Origin: Siphonodentalium dalli | Taxonomy: Eukaryota > Mollusca > Scaphopoda > Gadilida > Siphonodentaliidae | Direction: 5' to 3' | Assembly (NCBI GenBank): GCA_032622095.1 | Contig: CP136068.1 | Span: forward strand, 57,806,025 to 57,870,024 | DNA length: 64,000 bases | Shown: positions 13,681 to 25,318 of the stretch, piece after piece | How the letters are laid out: the number at the start of each line of letters is the position of its first letter | Position numbering within the stretch: the stretch's first letter is position 1 | Program-made: the position numbers and the translations under genes | The notes under the pieces: model-generated | What the model saw: the letters and a program-made list of their open reading frames with translations, nothing else | Databases searched by the model: none | Told to the model about the DNA's origin: nothing

Positions 13681-14984
13681 AATGCATGTCAGTAATGAGA
13701 CAATGCACAAGTGTCTTATCCATATAGTATACTTCTACAAAGCCTCCGCTCCAAATGAAGCCACCGGTTCGGTGGACACTGTGGCCGAGCGGCCTTTTAT
13801 TTTTGTTAAGTTGGTCTGGTTTTTGGAACTCAAATTTAACCCAGTTGCCTTCAATGATTTCATATTCCAGTTACTATCCAAATATCTTTGTCACTTTTCT
13901 CTCTAAGAATCATCACACTTCATTATGCCCCGTAAATGAATTTGGGAGGTAAAAACAGTCTTGATTATTACAGTGAAGTAACTTTGGCATGGGGTTCCGG
14001 CACTGTTTAGTATTATTTCCATGTGGTCCATTGAACACTTAATTGACATGGGAAGTTCCAACTTGTTCTACCGCCGACGGGGTATCTCGAAAACTAGAGG
14101 ACTTTTTCGATCAAAGCGCTCTACTATTATGGGGGATGTCAGGCTGGAAATTTTCGACAGTTGGAGAGCTTGAAGTACCAGTTGTAAAATTCCAACCTAA
14201 AACGGAATTGTGTGAACTTTGGACTGTGGTCTGGTTGTCTTGTTTAAAAAGGGTAGCGCGGGTTGGAGATTTGTCAGTTGTGTGCTATTGATAATTTCTA
14301 GGTGAATACCCCTACTCAACGGATAACCTCCAGCTATGCATGTTCATGTCTATAACTACCTGTCTTAAGTTATTTTGACAAGTCCCAGTCTTTACAGTCA
14401 GGTGAGCTACGTACCTGGAGTCATTGACTGTCTTGTTATCTTTAAGTGCCAAGGGCCAGAATTGAATGATCTTTGGTATGTGTGGCCCATGAACCCGGCA
14501 CACAGAAATTAGAATGTTCACATGCAGCAGGTTTTGTCCATTCGGTGTATGCTCGCCAAAAGAAAGCTACACACATCTAGTTCTCGCTCTCCGCAATAGA
14601 TGGTAAACTTCAATATAATATCAAGTTTGCTTGTTGGCATAGCTTTATCGCTGTAAAAATACAATACAGCTGTTCCACTGCATTGCTTTTGACTACTTTA
14701 TTGTAGGTCAGTCGTCGATCGAAAAATGAAACTGCTCGTATCCGGTCAGTGGGGGTGTTGGCGAATATCGGTCTTTCTTTAGACACAAAAATGAGCCCTC
14801 TACGTGCTATATTCATCGAGACATTGGCCGTCCCACGCATTTTCAAATTCTGTTCAGCATTCCGTCCCATCCTGCAGACTGCCATGTCCACACCAATGTG
14901 GCAGTTCTTTCAGTTTTATATACCAGTATATCTAAATCAAAAGCAAAATAATGTGAACCGTAGCTGATAAAACGTCATATATTC
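13681..14984. repeat. Spacer with a diverged family-1 3' fragment
   Basis: At about 14130-14436 a diverged copy of the family-1 3' part ends with CAGGTGAGCTACGTACC and GGAGTCATTGACTGTCTTGTTA, a clearer GGTGAGCTA tip than in other copies. The rest (13681-14040 and 14437-14984) has no feature I can name. A 93-codon minus-strand frame at 14610-14891 shows no recognisable domain. Confidence 0.45.
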
Positions 14985-15945
14985 AGTTCGTTGGGTGTTC
15001 AAGACTTAAAATATAGGGTGTGTGGTCTCCAATTCATCGAAAATTGGTCTTTCTTATTTTGCCGTTCGCTTTTGCAGGCTTTCTGGAACGTGCCCATTCA
15101 TATTAATTGTATATTTCCTGATCGAATAGCATTTTCTCCACACCCTCACACATATATCACATAATTTTAGTTCATGGTATGTTCAAGACCTTCAAATATA
15201 GGGTAGGGGTAACAAAGGCAGTGAAAATGCGCCTTTCGAATTTGCCAGCGGATTATTGCATAGTGTCCCAGACTCCAGGATTCAGGAACCGACACTTCCA
15301 TATACATTTTTACTTCCTGATAGAACCTCTGTCCACACCCTCAGTTAAAATTGAGATCATATCCATTCAGTTCGGTGTTTTTGTGACTTATAATAGCGTA
15401 GGTGTTCACCAAAAACGTTAAAATTGCATTTTTTTATTTGTCAGATGCTTTTTGTAAAGTATCCCAGACTATCCTAAACCAACACAACCGTATAGATGGT
15501 ATGGTGCCTGATATTGATAACCTCTGTTGATAGTGAGAGAATAATCCATTCAGTGTGTGGTGTGTTCAATACTTCAAATAGGGTAGGGGTACATAAAACA
15601 GTGAAAAGTCGCCTTAATATCTGCTAGCAGGTTGTGCCACATGGTCTGTATATCCTGATAGAAACTAACTTTGGTCACACCCTCAGTTAATATTGAGAGC
15701 ATATCATTTCAGAATGTGATGTCTTCAAATAGAGTAGGGGTCATCAAAACAGAAATGTTGCCTTTCTTATTTGCCAGCCACTAATTTCGTAAAGTGCTCA
15801 AGCTTTCTTAACCCAATTCATCTATATAAATGGTGTACTTCCTTATACAACTACCTATTGGCTATACACTCAGTTAATATTGAGAGGATGTCGTTCCAGG
15901 ATGTGTGTTCTAGTATTCAAATTTGGTAGGGGGTCCTAAAATCGC
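14985..15945. repeat. Tandem satellite, about 185-bp unit, six diverged copies
   Basis: Units begin near 14985, 15170, 15365, 15547, 15703 and 15890 (spacings 156-195 bp). Shared phrases are GTTCAAGACTTCAAATA, GGGTAGGGGT, AACAGTGAAAATGCGCC, TTGCCAGC and CACCCTCAGTTAATATTGAGA. The units are diverged, so the array is old. It ends directly before the next family-2 head. Confidence 0.65.
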
Positions 15946-15950
15946 ATTGT

Positions 15951-16993
15951 TAGCTCAACTTTATAACGTAAATTTTTAGCTAATACCATGGGTTGGCGAC
16001 CGTAGTCCGTGCACGCGTGTGTGCGTCAACAGTTTCCCTCGGCACGTCCTACATGCCGTATCCCTCATCCGATCTTCACCAAACTTCTTATGTAGCTTCA
16101 GGGTGACCTACATATTTCCCGAATTTCGTTGAAAAACATGGCTGCCAGCAAACATTTTGGATTTAAAATTTGAATCCATCGACACACCCTACAGCCCAGC
16201 CCGTATAATTATTTAATTTTGCAGGCACGATTGTAATCATCTGTAAATGAGAGCTATCGAATTTGAACGATTCTCGATGAAAAATATGGCCGCCGGCAAC
16301 CATCTTAGATTTTACTCTTTGCATGACTTAATCCCTAATTGGCACAACCTACAGACCACATTCTTCATCCGATCATCACCAAACGTCATATGGATCAATG
16401 GGTTGACCACTAAATGGGAGCCTCTTATTTTGACTAAAATCTATTGAAAAGTGTGGCCGCCAGCGGCCATCTTGGAATTTACTCTTTGTATGACTAAATC
16501 CCTCGGCACACCCTATGCAGGCCACATCTCTCACCCGATCGTCACCAAACTTCATATGATCTCTAGATGGGAGCCTCCTATATTGACCGAAATTTGTTTG
16601 TTTTTTTAAACATGACCACCAACAGCCATCTTGGATTTCAAAGTTGAATCCACCGGCACACCCCGCAGCCCGCATTCATTGGAGAATTGTTTTGAAAATT
16701 TACGTGTATCTGTAGAATCACCTCTAGATTAGAGCTATCAAATTTGAAAAATTTTCGATGAAAAACATGGCCGCCGGTAGCCATTTTCGATTTTACTCTT
16801 TGCATCACTAAATACTTTGGCACACCCTGCATCCAACATTCCTCATCTGATGATCAGCTTCGGGGTGACCTCTAGATGGGAGTCTCCTATTTTGACCGAA
16901 ATTCGTTGAAAAACATGGCATCCAGCGGCCAACTTGGAATTTACTCTTTGTATGATTAAATCCTTTGGCGCACCCTACAGACCACACCCCTCA
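15951..16993 (+). mobile_element. Family-2 element, 5' part, split by LINE-A
   Basis: The head is TAGCTCAACTTTATAACGTAAA, followed by GGCACACCC-type tandem units. The copy breaks at CCTACAGACCACACCCCTCA. The expected continuation (CCGAT.TTCACCAAACTT, AGGGTGACCT.TAGATGGGAGC) appears at about 33454-33617, on the other side of the LINE. It is the outermost host of the nested block. Confidence 0.68.
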
Positions 16994-17407
16994 ACAATAA
17001 TATATAACAATAATATATAAAGAATCAAGTGTAATTATTGTGTGGGAATGGCATAACCAGGATTGGCTGTCTTCCCGTCACCCCCGTTGTCAAATATAAT
17101 AACTAATATATCAATGGCATAATCTCAAGTTGATGTGCTAATAAGAAAATACTGTAATTTATAATATCAAAATATTGTATTAAGTACAGTGTACCGTATA
17201 GTTATGGCTATGTATGCGTGTGCACGGCAATTTAAAGAACACTTTCTAATAGTAAGTTGGACCCTGCTTAAGTAACAATGATAATGCGTATGTGATATTT
17301 AAATCGTGTTAGCAGGGTCCAATAAGGGCGAGTTTTCAGGGTAATCGGCACTCACTACCAGGGAGGCGGCTGGCTTGTTACTCGGGAGTTAAGTATATGT
17401 AGTTTAA

Positions 17408-17827
17408 TTATGAGCTTTTGGGAGGAAAACATTCTCTGCAAGTTTTGTTTTTACATTTAAAGTTTGCATCATATGCATTGATAACATTGACCTTCATTTG
17501 ATATTTAAAGTTTTGTCGGCTTTCAATTGATTTTAGTTTTTTGTCAGTTTCATTCCATAATCTTGGGAATGAATGTTTAGGTAAAACCTCTGAGAATTTC
17601 GTTCGTGATTTAATTTCCCTAATGCACCCAGATTGTCTGGTGATTGATATCTTGTTGTCAAATGCTGTTAGAAATGATGCCGGTAGGTTAAAATGTGTCC
17701 CATCATACATAAACAGACTAACATGACCGGCATGCAAATCTCTGAATTTCAAAATATTTCTTTTTTTGAATAAGGGTTCAGTGTGGCTGTTGTATTTGGC
17801 ATAGCTTATTGTTCTGATAGCTCTTTT
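17408..17827 (-). pseudogene. LINE-A ORF2, C-terminal part
   Basis: This frame of 139 codons ends in a stop at 17408. It starts with KRAIRTISYAKYNSH, the conserved segment that follows the reverse transcriptase thumb in LINE ORF2 proteins, and has PKHSFPRLWN in the middle and CKNKTCRECF near the end. The phase joins the frame left open at 25319, where the reading stops at SNKAFPL. The two pieces are therefore one gene split by the family-1 array. There are no internal stops, so the insertion may be fairly young. Confidence 0.8.
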
Positions 17828-20713
17828 TAGCTCACCTGAGACGATGTCTCCGGTGGAGCTATAGTCATCACTCCTCGTCCGTCCGTCCGTCCGCCACTCT
17901 CACGAGAGCGTACTTGTGGGGTGCGATGAAATTAACATTTTTTTTTCCTAACTGTTTTATTCCACAAACATCTCCGTTATTTCGTTAATATAACATTTCT
18001 CAGATTATGTGTTTTTTTCTGAAATACGTATTTAGAGAAAAAAAATATTTAGAAAAAACGTAATATTAACGAAATAACGGAGATGTTTGTAAAACAGTTT
18101 ATAACACCACTATTGACCGGTTGCAACCCACAAGTCACTCAAACAAAAGATCGCACCTCACAAGTATACTCACGTCGGTCCGTCCGTCCGTCAACAATCA
18201 TCTTCTTCTCCAGTATCATACGGCCAAATGAGTTCATATTTGGTGTGGATGTTCCCTGCTTGACTCAGACTCAGATTTGTTAAAATAAGGTCACTGGGTC
18301 AAATAGTTGCGAAGCTAGGGCCATAACTCTTTCCCGCCATAGTAATTCTTAAAACAACTTCTTTTCAAGAACCATCAGGCCTATTTAGCTTATATTTGGT
18401 ATGGAAGGTCCTTGAGTGACTGGGGGTCAGATTTGTTCAAATGGGGGCCGTGTCAGGAACATAACTTTAAAAAAAAAAATATTGTTAAATTTAAATCCTT
18501 GCTCAATTCAAAAAACAAATCACAATTCAAAATGAACCAATACAAATTGTTTTTTTTTTATTTTAACCCCTGATTTTTTGTATTTTTTTAGACACAAAAC
18601 ACCCCATTCCATCCCTTTCCCTCCTCACCCCTCTACACCCCTGTCCCCACTACCACCCCCCCCCCCCCCAATCTGCGCCGCCCTGCACCCACTGCAGTCA
18701 AGAAAAAATTAATTAGAAAAACTGACACCTTGTAACATCCATAAAGTATGGTATTAGCCCCAGACAGAAAGAGTTAATAACAGTCATCAATTCAGATGTT
18801 ATCTAGCTGGCTGACAGGTAGGTGTAAACAGTCATGCTCTGTGTATCATTAACATATCATATCAAAACAAACTGCTGTATGTCTGACATTTGCAGAATGA
18901 GGTCCCCAGAGGGTGAATTTAGTGATGCTACTCTGCACAGTAGGCTAGCATCACCAAATACACTCCAGGGACCTCATTCTGCTTAGGCCTCATCTTCAGG
19001 CAAGTATACAGGTCTTAAATTGACATTTCTACTTACTTTTTCCCTTCTGTTCAGTTTCTATATTCCCTAATTTGCTGTCAGAAGATAAAATTGATAATTG
19101 AAGTGCCCAATGGGTGCACACTTCAATCTGTTCCTATGTCTCCCATGGCAGTTGAGGCCTAAGCATAATGAGATCCACAGAGGGTGAATTTGATGATGCT
19201 AGCCCACCTTACAGGATTGCAGCACTAAATTCACCCTTTAGTGACCTCATTCTGCAAAAGTCAGACACTATATTCAGGCTTGGCTGTTCCACTATTATAT
19301 TCTTAACCACCACCTATCCAGTTGTACTCATTATACCCTGATTTGCAAAGAAAACTTGGGGGGGGGGGGGTATATTGGATTGAATTTGTCTGTCAGTATG
19401 TCCTCCCGTCCATCCCTCTGTTGGGATGTTTCCATCCGTCCATCAATTTTGTTCTTCTCCACATACATATTAAAGACCGAAATGGTTTATATATTTTGAC
19501 TCGCATTCAGATTTGTTCAAATGAGTTCATCAGGTCATATAGGTGAGAAGCCAGGGCCATAACTCTTTCCCTCCATAGTAATTCTTCAGAAACCATCAGG
19601 CCTATTTAGCTTTTGGTATGGAGGGTCCTTTGGTGAGTGGGGTTCAGATTTGTACACGTGAGGTCATTTTTAGGAAACTTTTGAGGAAAATCAGTTTTCT
19701 TCAACTCTTAAAATCTACCGTTTGAAATTTCTAGATGAATAGATCTCATAGATGGGGATTCACATTTGTTCAAATAAGGGCAGAGATAAGAGATTTAACT
19801 CTCAACCACCCACCCTACCTGTATGTATGCTGTTTGATACTGGTATAATAATATATAGATTCCTATTGATTTCTAAGCTGCCTGGGTGGAGGCAATGAGG
19901 CTGTCCACATTTTCCTACTTCGGGTTAAACTATTCGACCGAAATCGCCACAAATGTTAACAGGTCTATTTTGCTGATATTTAGTATGAAGGGTTCTTTGG
20001 TGTCTGGTATTGAAATTTATTCAGATGTGGTCACCAGGTTAAATAGGGTGGGACCAGGGACATAACTGTATGTCTCTATAGTAATTCTTAAATTGTCTTC
20101 TCAAGAGAGGTTGGACTATTTAGCTTACATATAGTATGGATGATCCTTTATTGACTGATATTCAGATTTGTTAACATCAGGTCAACCTGTTAAGAAATGA
20201 CGGGGGGCTATGGGGAGTTAACAATTTTGTGTTTAAAAAATCATTGAAATACCAAATTCATTAAAACATCTTCCTTGGAACTACCTAACTGATTAATCTG
20301 ACATACATGTATGGTGTTTTGGGTCCATGGATAAATGGGCTTCAAACATGTCTAAATGGTTTTATAAAAAAGTGCTTGTGAGATTGGAAATTTCCAAAAA
20401 TTGAGAAAGTTTGAGATGTCGGTTGTGAAATTCCAACCCAAGACTTGGGAGTCTGGAGCCCGGTCGTGATGGGACTTGTTGAGCTGGAGGAGGGGGGGGT
20501 GATCAGTAGTGAACAGTGGGCAATTTCATGGTGGATATTCACCTTGAAATTACCCACTGTACACTACTGAAGCCTCTCTAGCCACATATCGTGTTTAGAT
20601 CTACTTTTTTCAAAGTGCTTATGAAAAGTTTTGACTATTGTGGTCTCCAGAGTCCCAGTCTCATCAGTCTTTGCAATCTGGTGAGCGACCCCACAGTCTT
20701 TGACTGTCTTGTT
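17828..20713 (+). mobile_element. Family-1 element, copy C (both ends present)
   Basis: The head is TAGCTCACCTGAGACGATG and the end is CTGGTGAGCGACCCC with hairpin ACAGTCTTTGACTGT. A TA-flanked MITE lies at 17913-18164. Near 19330-19460 an internal module, ATACCCTGATTTGCAAAG to GGGGGGTATATTGGA followed by CCGTCCATCC tracts, resembles another hairpin-headed family. The body also has the GCAGAATGAGGTCCCCAGAG segment seen in copies A and D. Confidence 0.66.
17913..18164. mobile_element. TA-flanked MITE (Tc1/mariner type), 252 bp
   Basis: The ends CTTGTGGGGTGCGAT and ATCGCACCTCACAAG are inverted repeats, and both are flanked directly by TA (17911-17912 and 18165-18166). An inner inverted pair of about 50 bp carries CAAACATCTCCGTTATTTCG. 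A TA target duplication is the hallmark of Tc1/mariner elements. It has no coding sequence and interrupts the CGTCC tract of family-1 copy C. Confidence 0.75.
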
Positions 20714-21392
20714 TTTTAATTTGGCCAAAAAAAAATTGGCCAAAAGATTTTTCAGCCCAGCGTGAACACTGGTTGCGATCATAGCTGAAGTTAACTAACA
20801 CTCAGTCTACAGTCACACTTTTTAGCTCACCTGAGACGAAGTCTCCGGTGGAGCTATAGTCATCACTCCTCGTCTGTCCGTCCGTCCGTCAACAATTCTT
20901 TAAACATCTTCTCCTCTGAAACCATCAGACCGATTGGGTTTATATTTGGTGTGGATGTTCTCTAGGTGACTCTTATTCAGATTTGTTCAAATGAGGTCAC
21001 CAAGTCAAATAGTTTTGATGTCAGGACCATAACTATTTTTCCACATAGTAATTCTTAAAACGACTTCTTTTCTGAAGTTGTCGGGCCGATTGGGTTCATA
21101 TTTGGTATGAGGGAACCTTGGGTGACTGGTTCAGATTTGTTCAAATGAGGTCACTGTGTCAAATGTGGGTGGGGCTATGGACATAAATCTGAAGAAATAT
21201 TTTTTTTTTTAGATTTAACTTATTGCTCAATTTAACAAACAAAAACAAAATTATATATATTTTATTTTTAATAACAATTTTTTTTTTATTAAATAAAATC
21301 TTTTTTATTTAAATAAAATAAAAATAAAATTTAATTAAAATTTTGAAGAACTTATGACATTACATCTTCGGGGGGGGGGTATGTACCTCTAG

Positions 21393-23062
21393 CAGGGATG
21401 GGGTAATTGTAATTGATTGTAATTAATTACATTTTTTCAAGTAATTGCATGTAATTGGTAATTGAGTTTATTCTCAATTACATGTAATTGCAATTGTAAT
21501 TGGTTTGGATGTAATTGTAATTGTAATTAGGGTTTAATTTCAATTACATCAAAATCACAGGTACTTGTTTCTTCTCAAAGTTCTCTTTCATGATTCACCC
21601 AATGGTTTCTTCAAATGGTTTTTTTTCCAAAATTTCAAAGTGTAAGACTGGTGACTGGCTATCACTATGTTGTCACAACACTGAGTTTTTATCCACTGTG
21701 TCTCAATGGTGAATTCTGTTGACACATCCTGTTTGTTTGCTTAAGCATTGGTTAACCTTTTAGTAGGCTTGTTTTTTGATAAATACAATGAGAAACCAAC
21801 TTAAAATAATAGACAATATATCACTATAATATATCACTCTTATGATAATGTTTCATTATCTCCATCTGATATGGTATATATGCTATGGTAGAAATTCATA
21901 CCAACCATTGCTAATGCTATGAGCATGTTTACAAAAAATCTGGCATCATTTTAATTTGCAGAAACACACATCGTGTCCTATGAAAGCGAAGTGCAAACTT
22001 TGCCCAACTACAATATCCAGTTCCAAAAAAGTTACCTCCAATTTTGTGACACATCTGAAGGTAAGTTTCCATTTCTATGTATTAGCTTTGTTTCATTCCA
22101 TTGACATATAACTTCCGTCATATGGTGGTATTGGTAATTTAATTTATTTTTGTAATTCTTTTTCACCATTTGTACCACGATTGTGGTTTATGTGAATAAA
22201 CAATTTGATTTGATTTGGTATATGCATTGTTTCTTGTGCCTTCTAATTTGCAACTGAATGACAAAGAGGGGACACATATCTGCTTCAGTAATCCCCCAAT
22301 TAGCACTGTCTATTGGAGGCATTGTGTTACCAATAAGCTGGTGGCTACAAAGGCTAATTAAGATTATGACTCTAATTAACAATCAGAGTGTTGATTATCT
22401 CATTGTCCTTTACAATTGGCCTGACTGTGTGTCTGGCTTACTGAGATAGTCTTATTCCCTTAATAATTAAATGATGGATACATGTGTGTTACTAAAATAC
22501 TCTATTATTTTCATTTTATAGCGAAAGCATCAAGATGTCTATGAATCAACAGTCACCCAGGCACCATCAGCAAGTGATCAACAACCTACTAGGATCTATC
22601 AGTATGCAAAAACATCGGTCAAGAATGCGGAAAGCATTGAAGATAGTTAGCAAAGTTCATAAATGTCTTATATCATTCCAATTTTTAGAAGATCAACACC
22701 GACTACAAGCTGCCAATGCAACACACTGGAATTGCCAGCTATAAATCATGATTCGCTCAGTTCTACGAACACCTATACTGGACTCAGTACATTGGCTGCT
22801 CTGCACCAAGTGTGCTTCACCATGTATTTCATCTTGCTTGTATTAAATTTATGTTTTGTTATCAAATAAAGTTTATATAAATAAAAAGTGTTCCTACATC
22901 AATTATGTGCTGAAATGTAATTGTAATTGAATTACATTTCAAAGTAATTGTAATTGTAATTAATTACATTGTGAAATAGATGTAATGGGAATTGTAATTG
23001 AAAAATGTTGAAGTAATTGTAATTGTAATTAATTACATTCACAAGTAATTGCCCCAAGCCTG
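21393..23062 (+). mobile_element. hAT-type DNA transposon, 1,670 bp, partly decayed
   Basis: The termini are CAGGGATGGGG and CCCCAAGCCTG (inverted, imperfect), flanked by the 8-bp duplication ACCTCTAG at 21385-21392 and 23063-23070. Eight-bp duplications with CAGGG-type ends define hAT elements. Subterminal AATTGTAATTAATTACA-like repeats occur at both ends. The paralogous family-1 copy B has a single ACCTCTAG at the same place. Only a BED zinc-finger part of a transposase remains. Confidence 0.85.
21962..22650 (+). pseudogene. BED zinc-finger N-terminal remnant of a hAT transposase, two exons
   Basis: Exon 21962-22060 follows TTTGCAG and ends at AAG|GTAAGT. It encodes CPMKAKCKLCP, then SSKKVTSNFVTHLK, the Cys-x2-Cys and His half of a BED finger. 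Exon 22522-22650 follows TTTTATAG and continues in phase 0 with RKHQDVYE, the usual end of a BED finger, then a Ser/Gln-rich linker to a stop at 22648-22650. BED fingers bind transposon ends in many hAT transposases. The catalytic core is missing, so this is a truncated gene or a non-autonomous derivative. The first exon with the start codon is not identified. Confidence 0.72.
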
Positions 23063-24424
23063 ACCTCTAGTCTCCCCACTAAATTTGGTTGAAATCAGTG
23101 GTTTGGGAGAAAAGATGAACAGACAGATGTACAGAAATGTTCAGTAAATTCCTTTTAATGCTAGTATCTGTGCATTCCCATTACAAGCCAACTCTGCTCT
23201 GAACTGGCAGACATGACACATGTTGTTTATAATCAGGGCCAGATAGAAAGATAAGAGAACTTCTGTAGATATAGGCAGAGTCCCCAGGGAGTGTATTCAT
23301 GTCATTCATAATTTAAATGAGATTAATGGTGTTGTACATTTGTTTTCTGAAGTTGTCAGTAGCACCATCATTGTTTACAATACAATGGTCATTAATATCA
23401 GATTAAATTAATTTTCTCAGAGCTTTAAGTGTGTCTGGCATTGTAGAATGAGCTTCCCAGAGGCTAGCATCGCCAAATACATCCTATGAGACCTCATTCT
23501 GCTTAGGCTTCATCTTCTGGGAAGTATCTAGAGTCTCAAATTGACATTTTTAGCAGCTCTTTTCCCTTCTGTTCAGATTTTAAAATCCATAATTGAGGTG
23601 TTAAATGGGTGCGCATACTGTCATATGTCAGTAATGTCACCAACTTCAGCTGGAGAACTTCTGTCTGTCCCTAGGTCTCCCATAGCAGTTGAGGACTAAG
23701 TAAAATTGGGTTCCCAGATGGTGAATTTGGTGATGCTAGCCTACCTTACAGAATAGCATCACTACATTCACCCTTTTGGGACATCAGACACACTAAATTC
23801 ACGCTTGGCTGTTCCAATATTATTTTCTTAACCACTTAGCTATGTGATCTCATTATACCTTATTATGGACAAAAAAGTGTGGGGGTATATTGGATTAAAT
23901 CTGTTGGTCTGTTGGAGTGTCCTTCCATCCATTGTTCTGTCCATCCATCCATCAACAATTGTTTTCTTCTCGAGATCTATATGAATTCCCTACCTGTATG
24001 TGACTCACATTCAGATTTGTTCAAATAAGTTCACCAGGTCAAATAGGAGGGGTGCCAGGGCCATAACGTTTTCCCTCCATAGTAATTCTAACAACTATTA
24101 CTACTCAAGAACCATCAAGTCTATTTAGCTTATAGTTGTGTATGCAGGGTCCTTGGGTGGCATGTTTAAATCTGTTCCAATGGGGGCCTTTTTTTGAAAA
24201 TCAATTAACTTCAACTCTTAAAAGCGAATGTTTATAATTATAAGATGAATAGATATCAGAGATGGGGATTCATGTTTGTTCAAATAGGGACAGAGACCCC
24301 ACCCACACTACCTGTATCTATGCTGTACGCTACTGGTATAATAAGATAATGTCATATTCTTGCAGGGATGTCCCCACAGTGTTGGGGAGGTGATTTACAG
24401 ATTTGTTCAATGAAATGTAATTTT

Positions 24425-25318
24425 TGAGCTCACCTGAGACGAAGCTATAGTCATCACTTCTCATCTGTCACCTGTTCATCTTTCTGTCCGTCCATCAATC
24501 TGTCAACAATTCTGTGAACATCTTCTCTAGATCATAAGACTGAATGGGTTCATATTTGGTGTGGATTTTCCCTAGGTGATTCATATTCAGATTTGTTCAA
24601 ATGAAGTCACTCTTTCAAATGGTTGTGAAGCCAGGTCCATAACTCATGCCCTCCATGGTAATTCTTAAAAACGACTTCTTCTCATCTACCATCAGATATA
24701 GGGTGGGACCCGAGACATAACTGTATGCCTCTATAGTAATACTTAAAATGTCTTCTCAAGAGAGGTTGGACTATTTAGCTTACATATAGTATGGAGGATC
24801 CTTTAGTGACTGAGATTCAGATTTGTTAACATAAGGCAACCTGTTAAGAAATGACGGGGCTATGGGGACTTAACACTTTTGTGTCTAATAAAATCATTAA
24901 AATACAAAATTCATTAAAACATCTACCTTGGAACTACTTGACTGATTAATCTGGCATACATATATGCTGTTTTTGGGTCCATGGTTAATTGGGCTTCAAA
25001 CATGTCTAAATAGTTTTATAAAAAGGTGCTTGTGAGATTGGAAATTTCCAACAATAGAGAAAGTTTGAGATGACAGTTGCCAATCTAAGACTTGGGAGTC
25101 TGGAGCCTGGTCGGGAAGGGACATGAACTGGAGGAGGGGGGGGTGGTGATCAGTAGCGTACAGTTTGTATATGAAGCCTCTCTATCTACATATCCTGTTT
25201 AGATCTACTTTTTTAAAGTGATTATGAAAAGTTCTAACTGTTATGGTTTTCAAAGTCCCAGTCTTATCAGTCTTTGCAGTCTGGTGAGCGACCCCACAGT
25301 CGTTGACTGTCTTGTTTG
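24425..25318 (+). mobile_element. Family-1 element, copy E (short, internally deleted)
   Basis: The head is TGAGCTCACCTGAGACGAAGCTATAG, a shortened hairpin, and the 3' end is CTGGTGAGCGACCCC with ACAGTCGTTGACTGTCTTGTTTG. At about 0.9 kb it lacks the middle of the other copies. Its 3' end is the right junction of the array with LINE-A. Confidence 0.65.

Larger units (their letters stand above)
20823..24424 (+). mobile_element. Family-1 element, copy D with nested hAT
   Basis: The head is TAGCTCACCTGAGACGAAG, with the same body phrases as copy B. Split by a hAT element at 21393-23062, it continues to about 24424, where a further head begins. A module near 23845-23960 (ATACCTTATTATGG to GGGGGTATATTGGA plus CCATCC tracts) matches the one in copy C. 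Its own 3' hairpin is not seen before copy E starts. Confidence 0.6.
17828..25318 (+). mobile_element. Family-1 head-to-tail array inserted in LINE-A ORF2
   Basis: Three family-1 heads lie in the same orientation at 17828, 20823 and 24425, with 3' ends at about 20713 and 25318. The block interrupts LINE-A between SNKAFPL and KRAIRTIS. The flanks on the plus strand are AGCTCTTTT on the left and TTTGTAGTGGG on the right. One T-run at the junction restores the frame without needing a target duplication. Insertion between two Ts and tandem head-to-tail copies both fit Helentron-type rolling-circle transposition. Confidence 0.68.

Noticed and set aside
13770-13800. ACTGTGGCCGAGCGGCC, like a tRNA A box
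   Set aside because: No B box at the right distance and no cloverleaf, so neither a tRNA gene nor a SINE head can be supported.
14610-14891. 93-codon frame on the minus strand
   Set aside because: No recognisable domain, no clear splice signals, and surrounded by repeat fragments.
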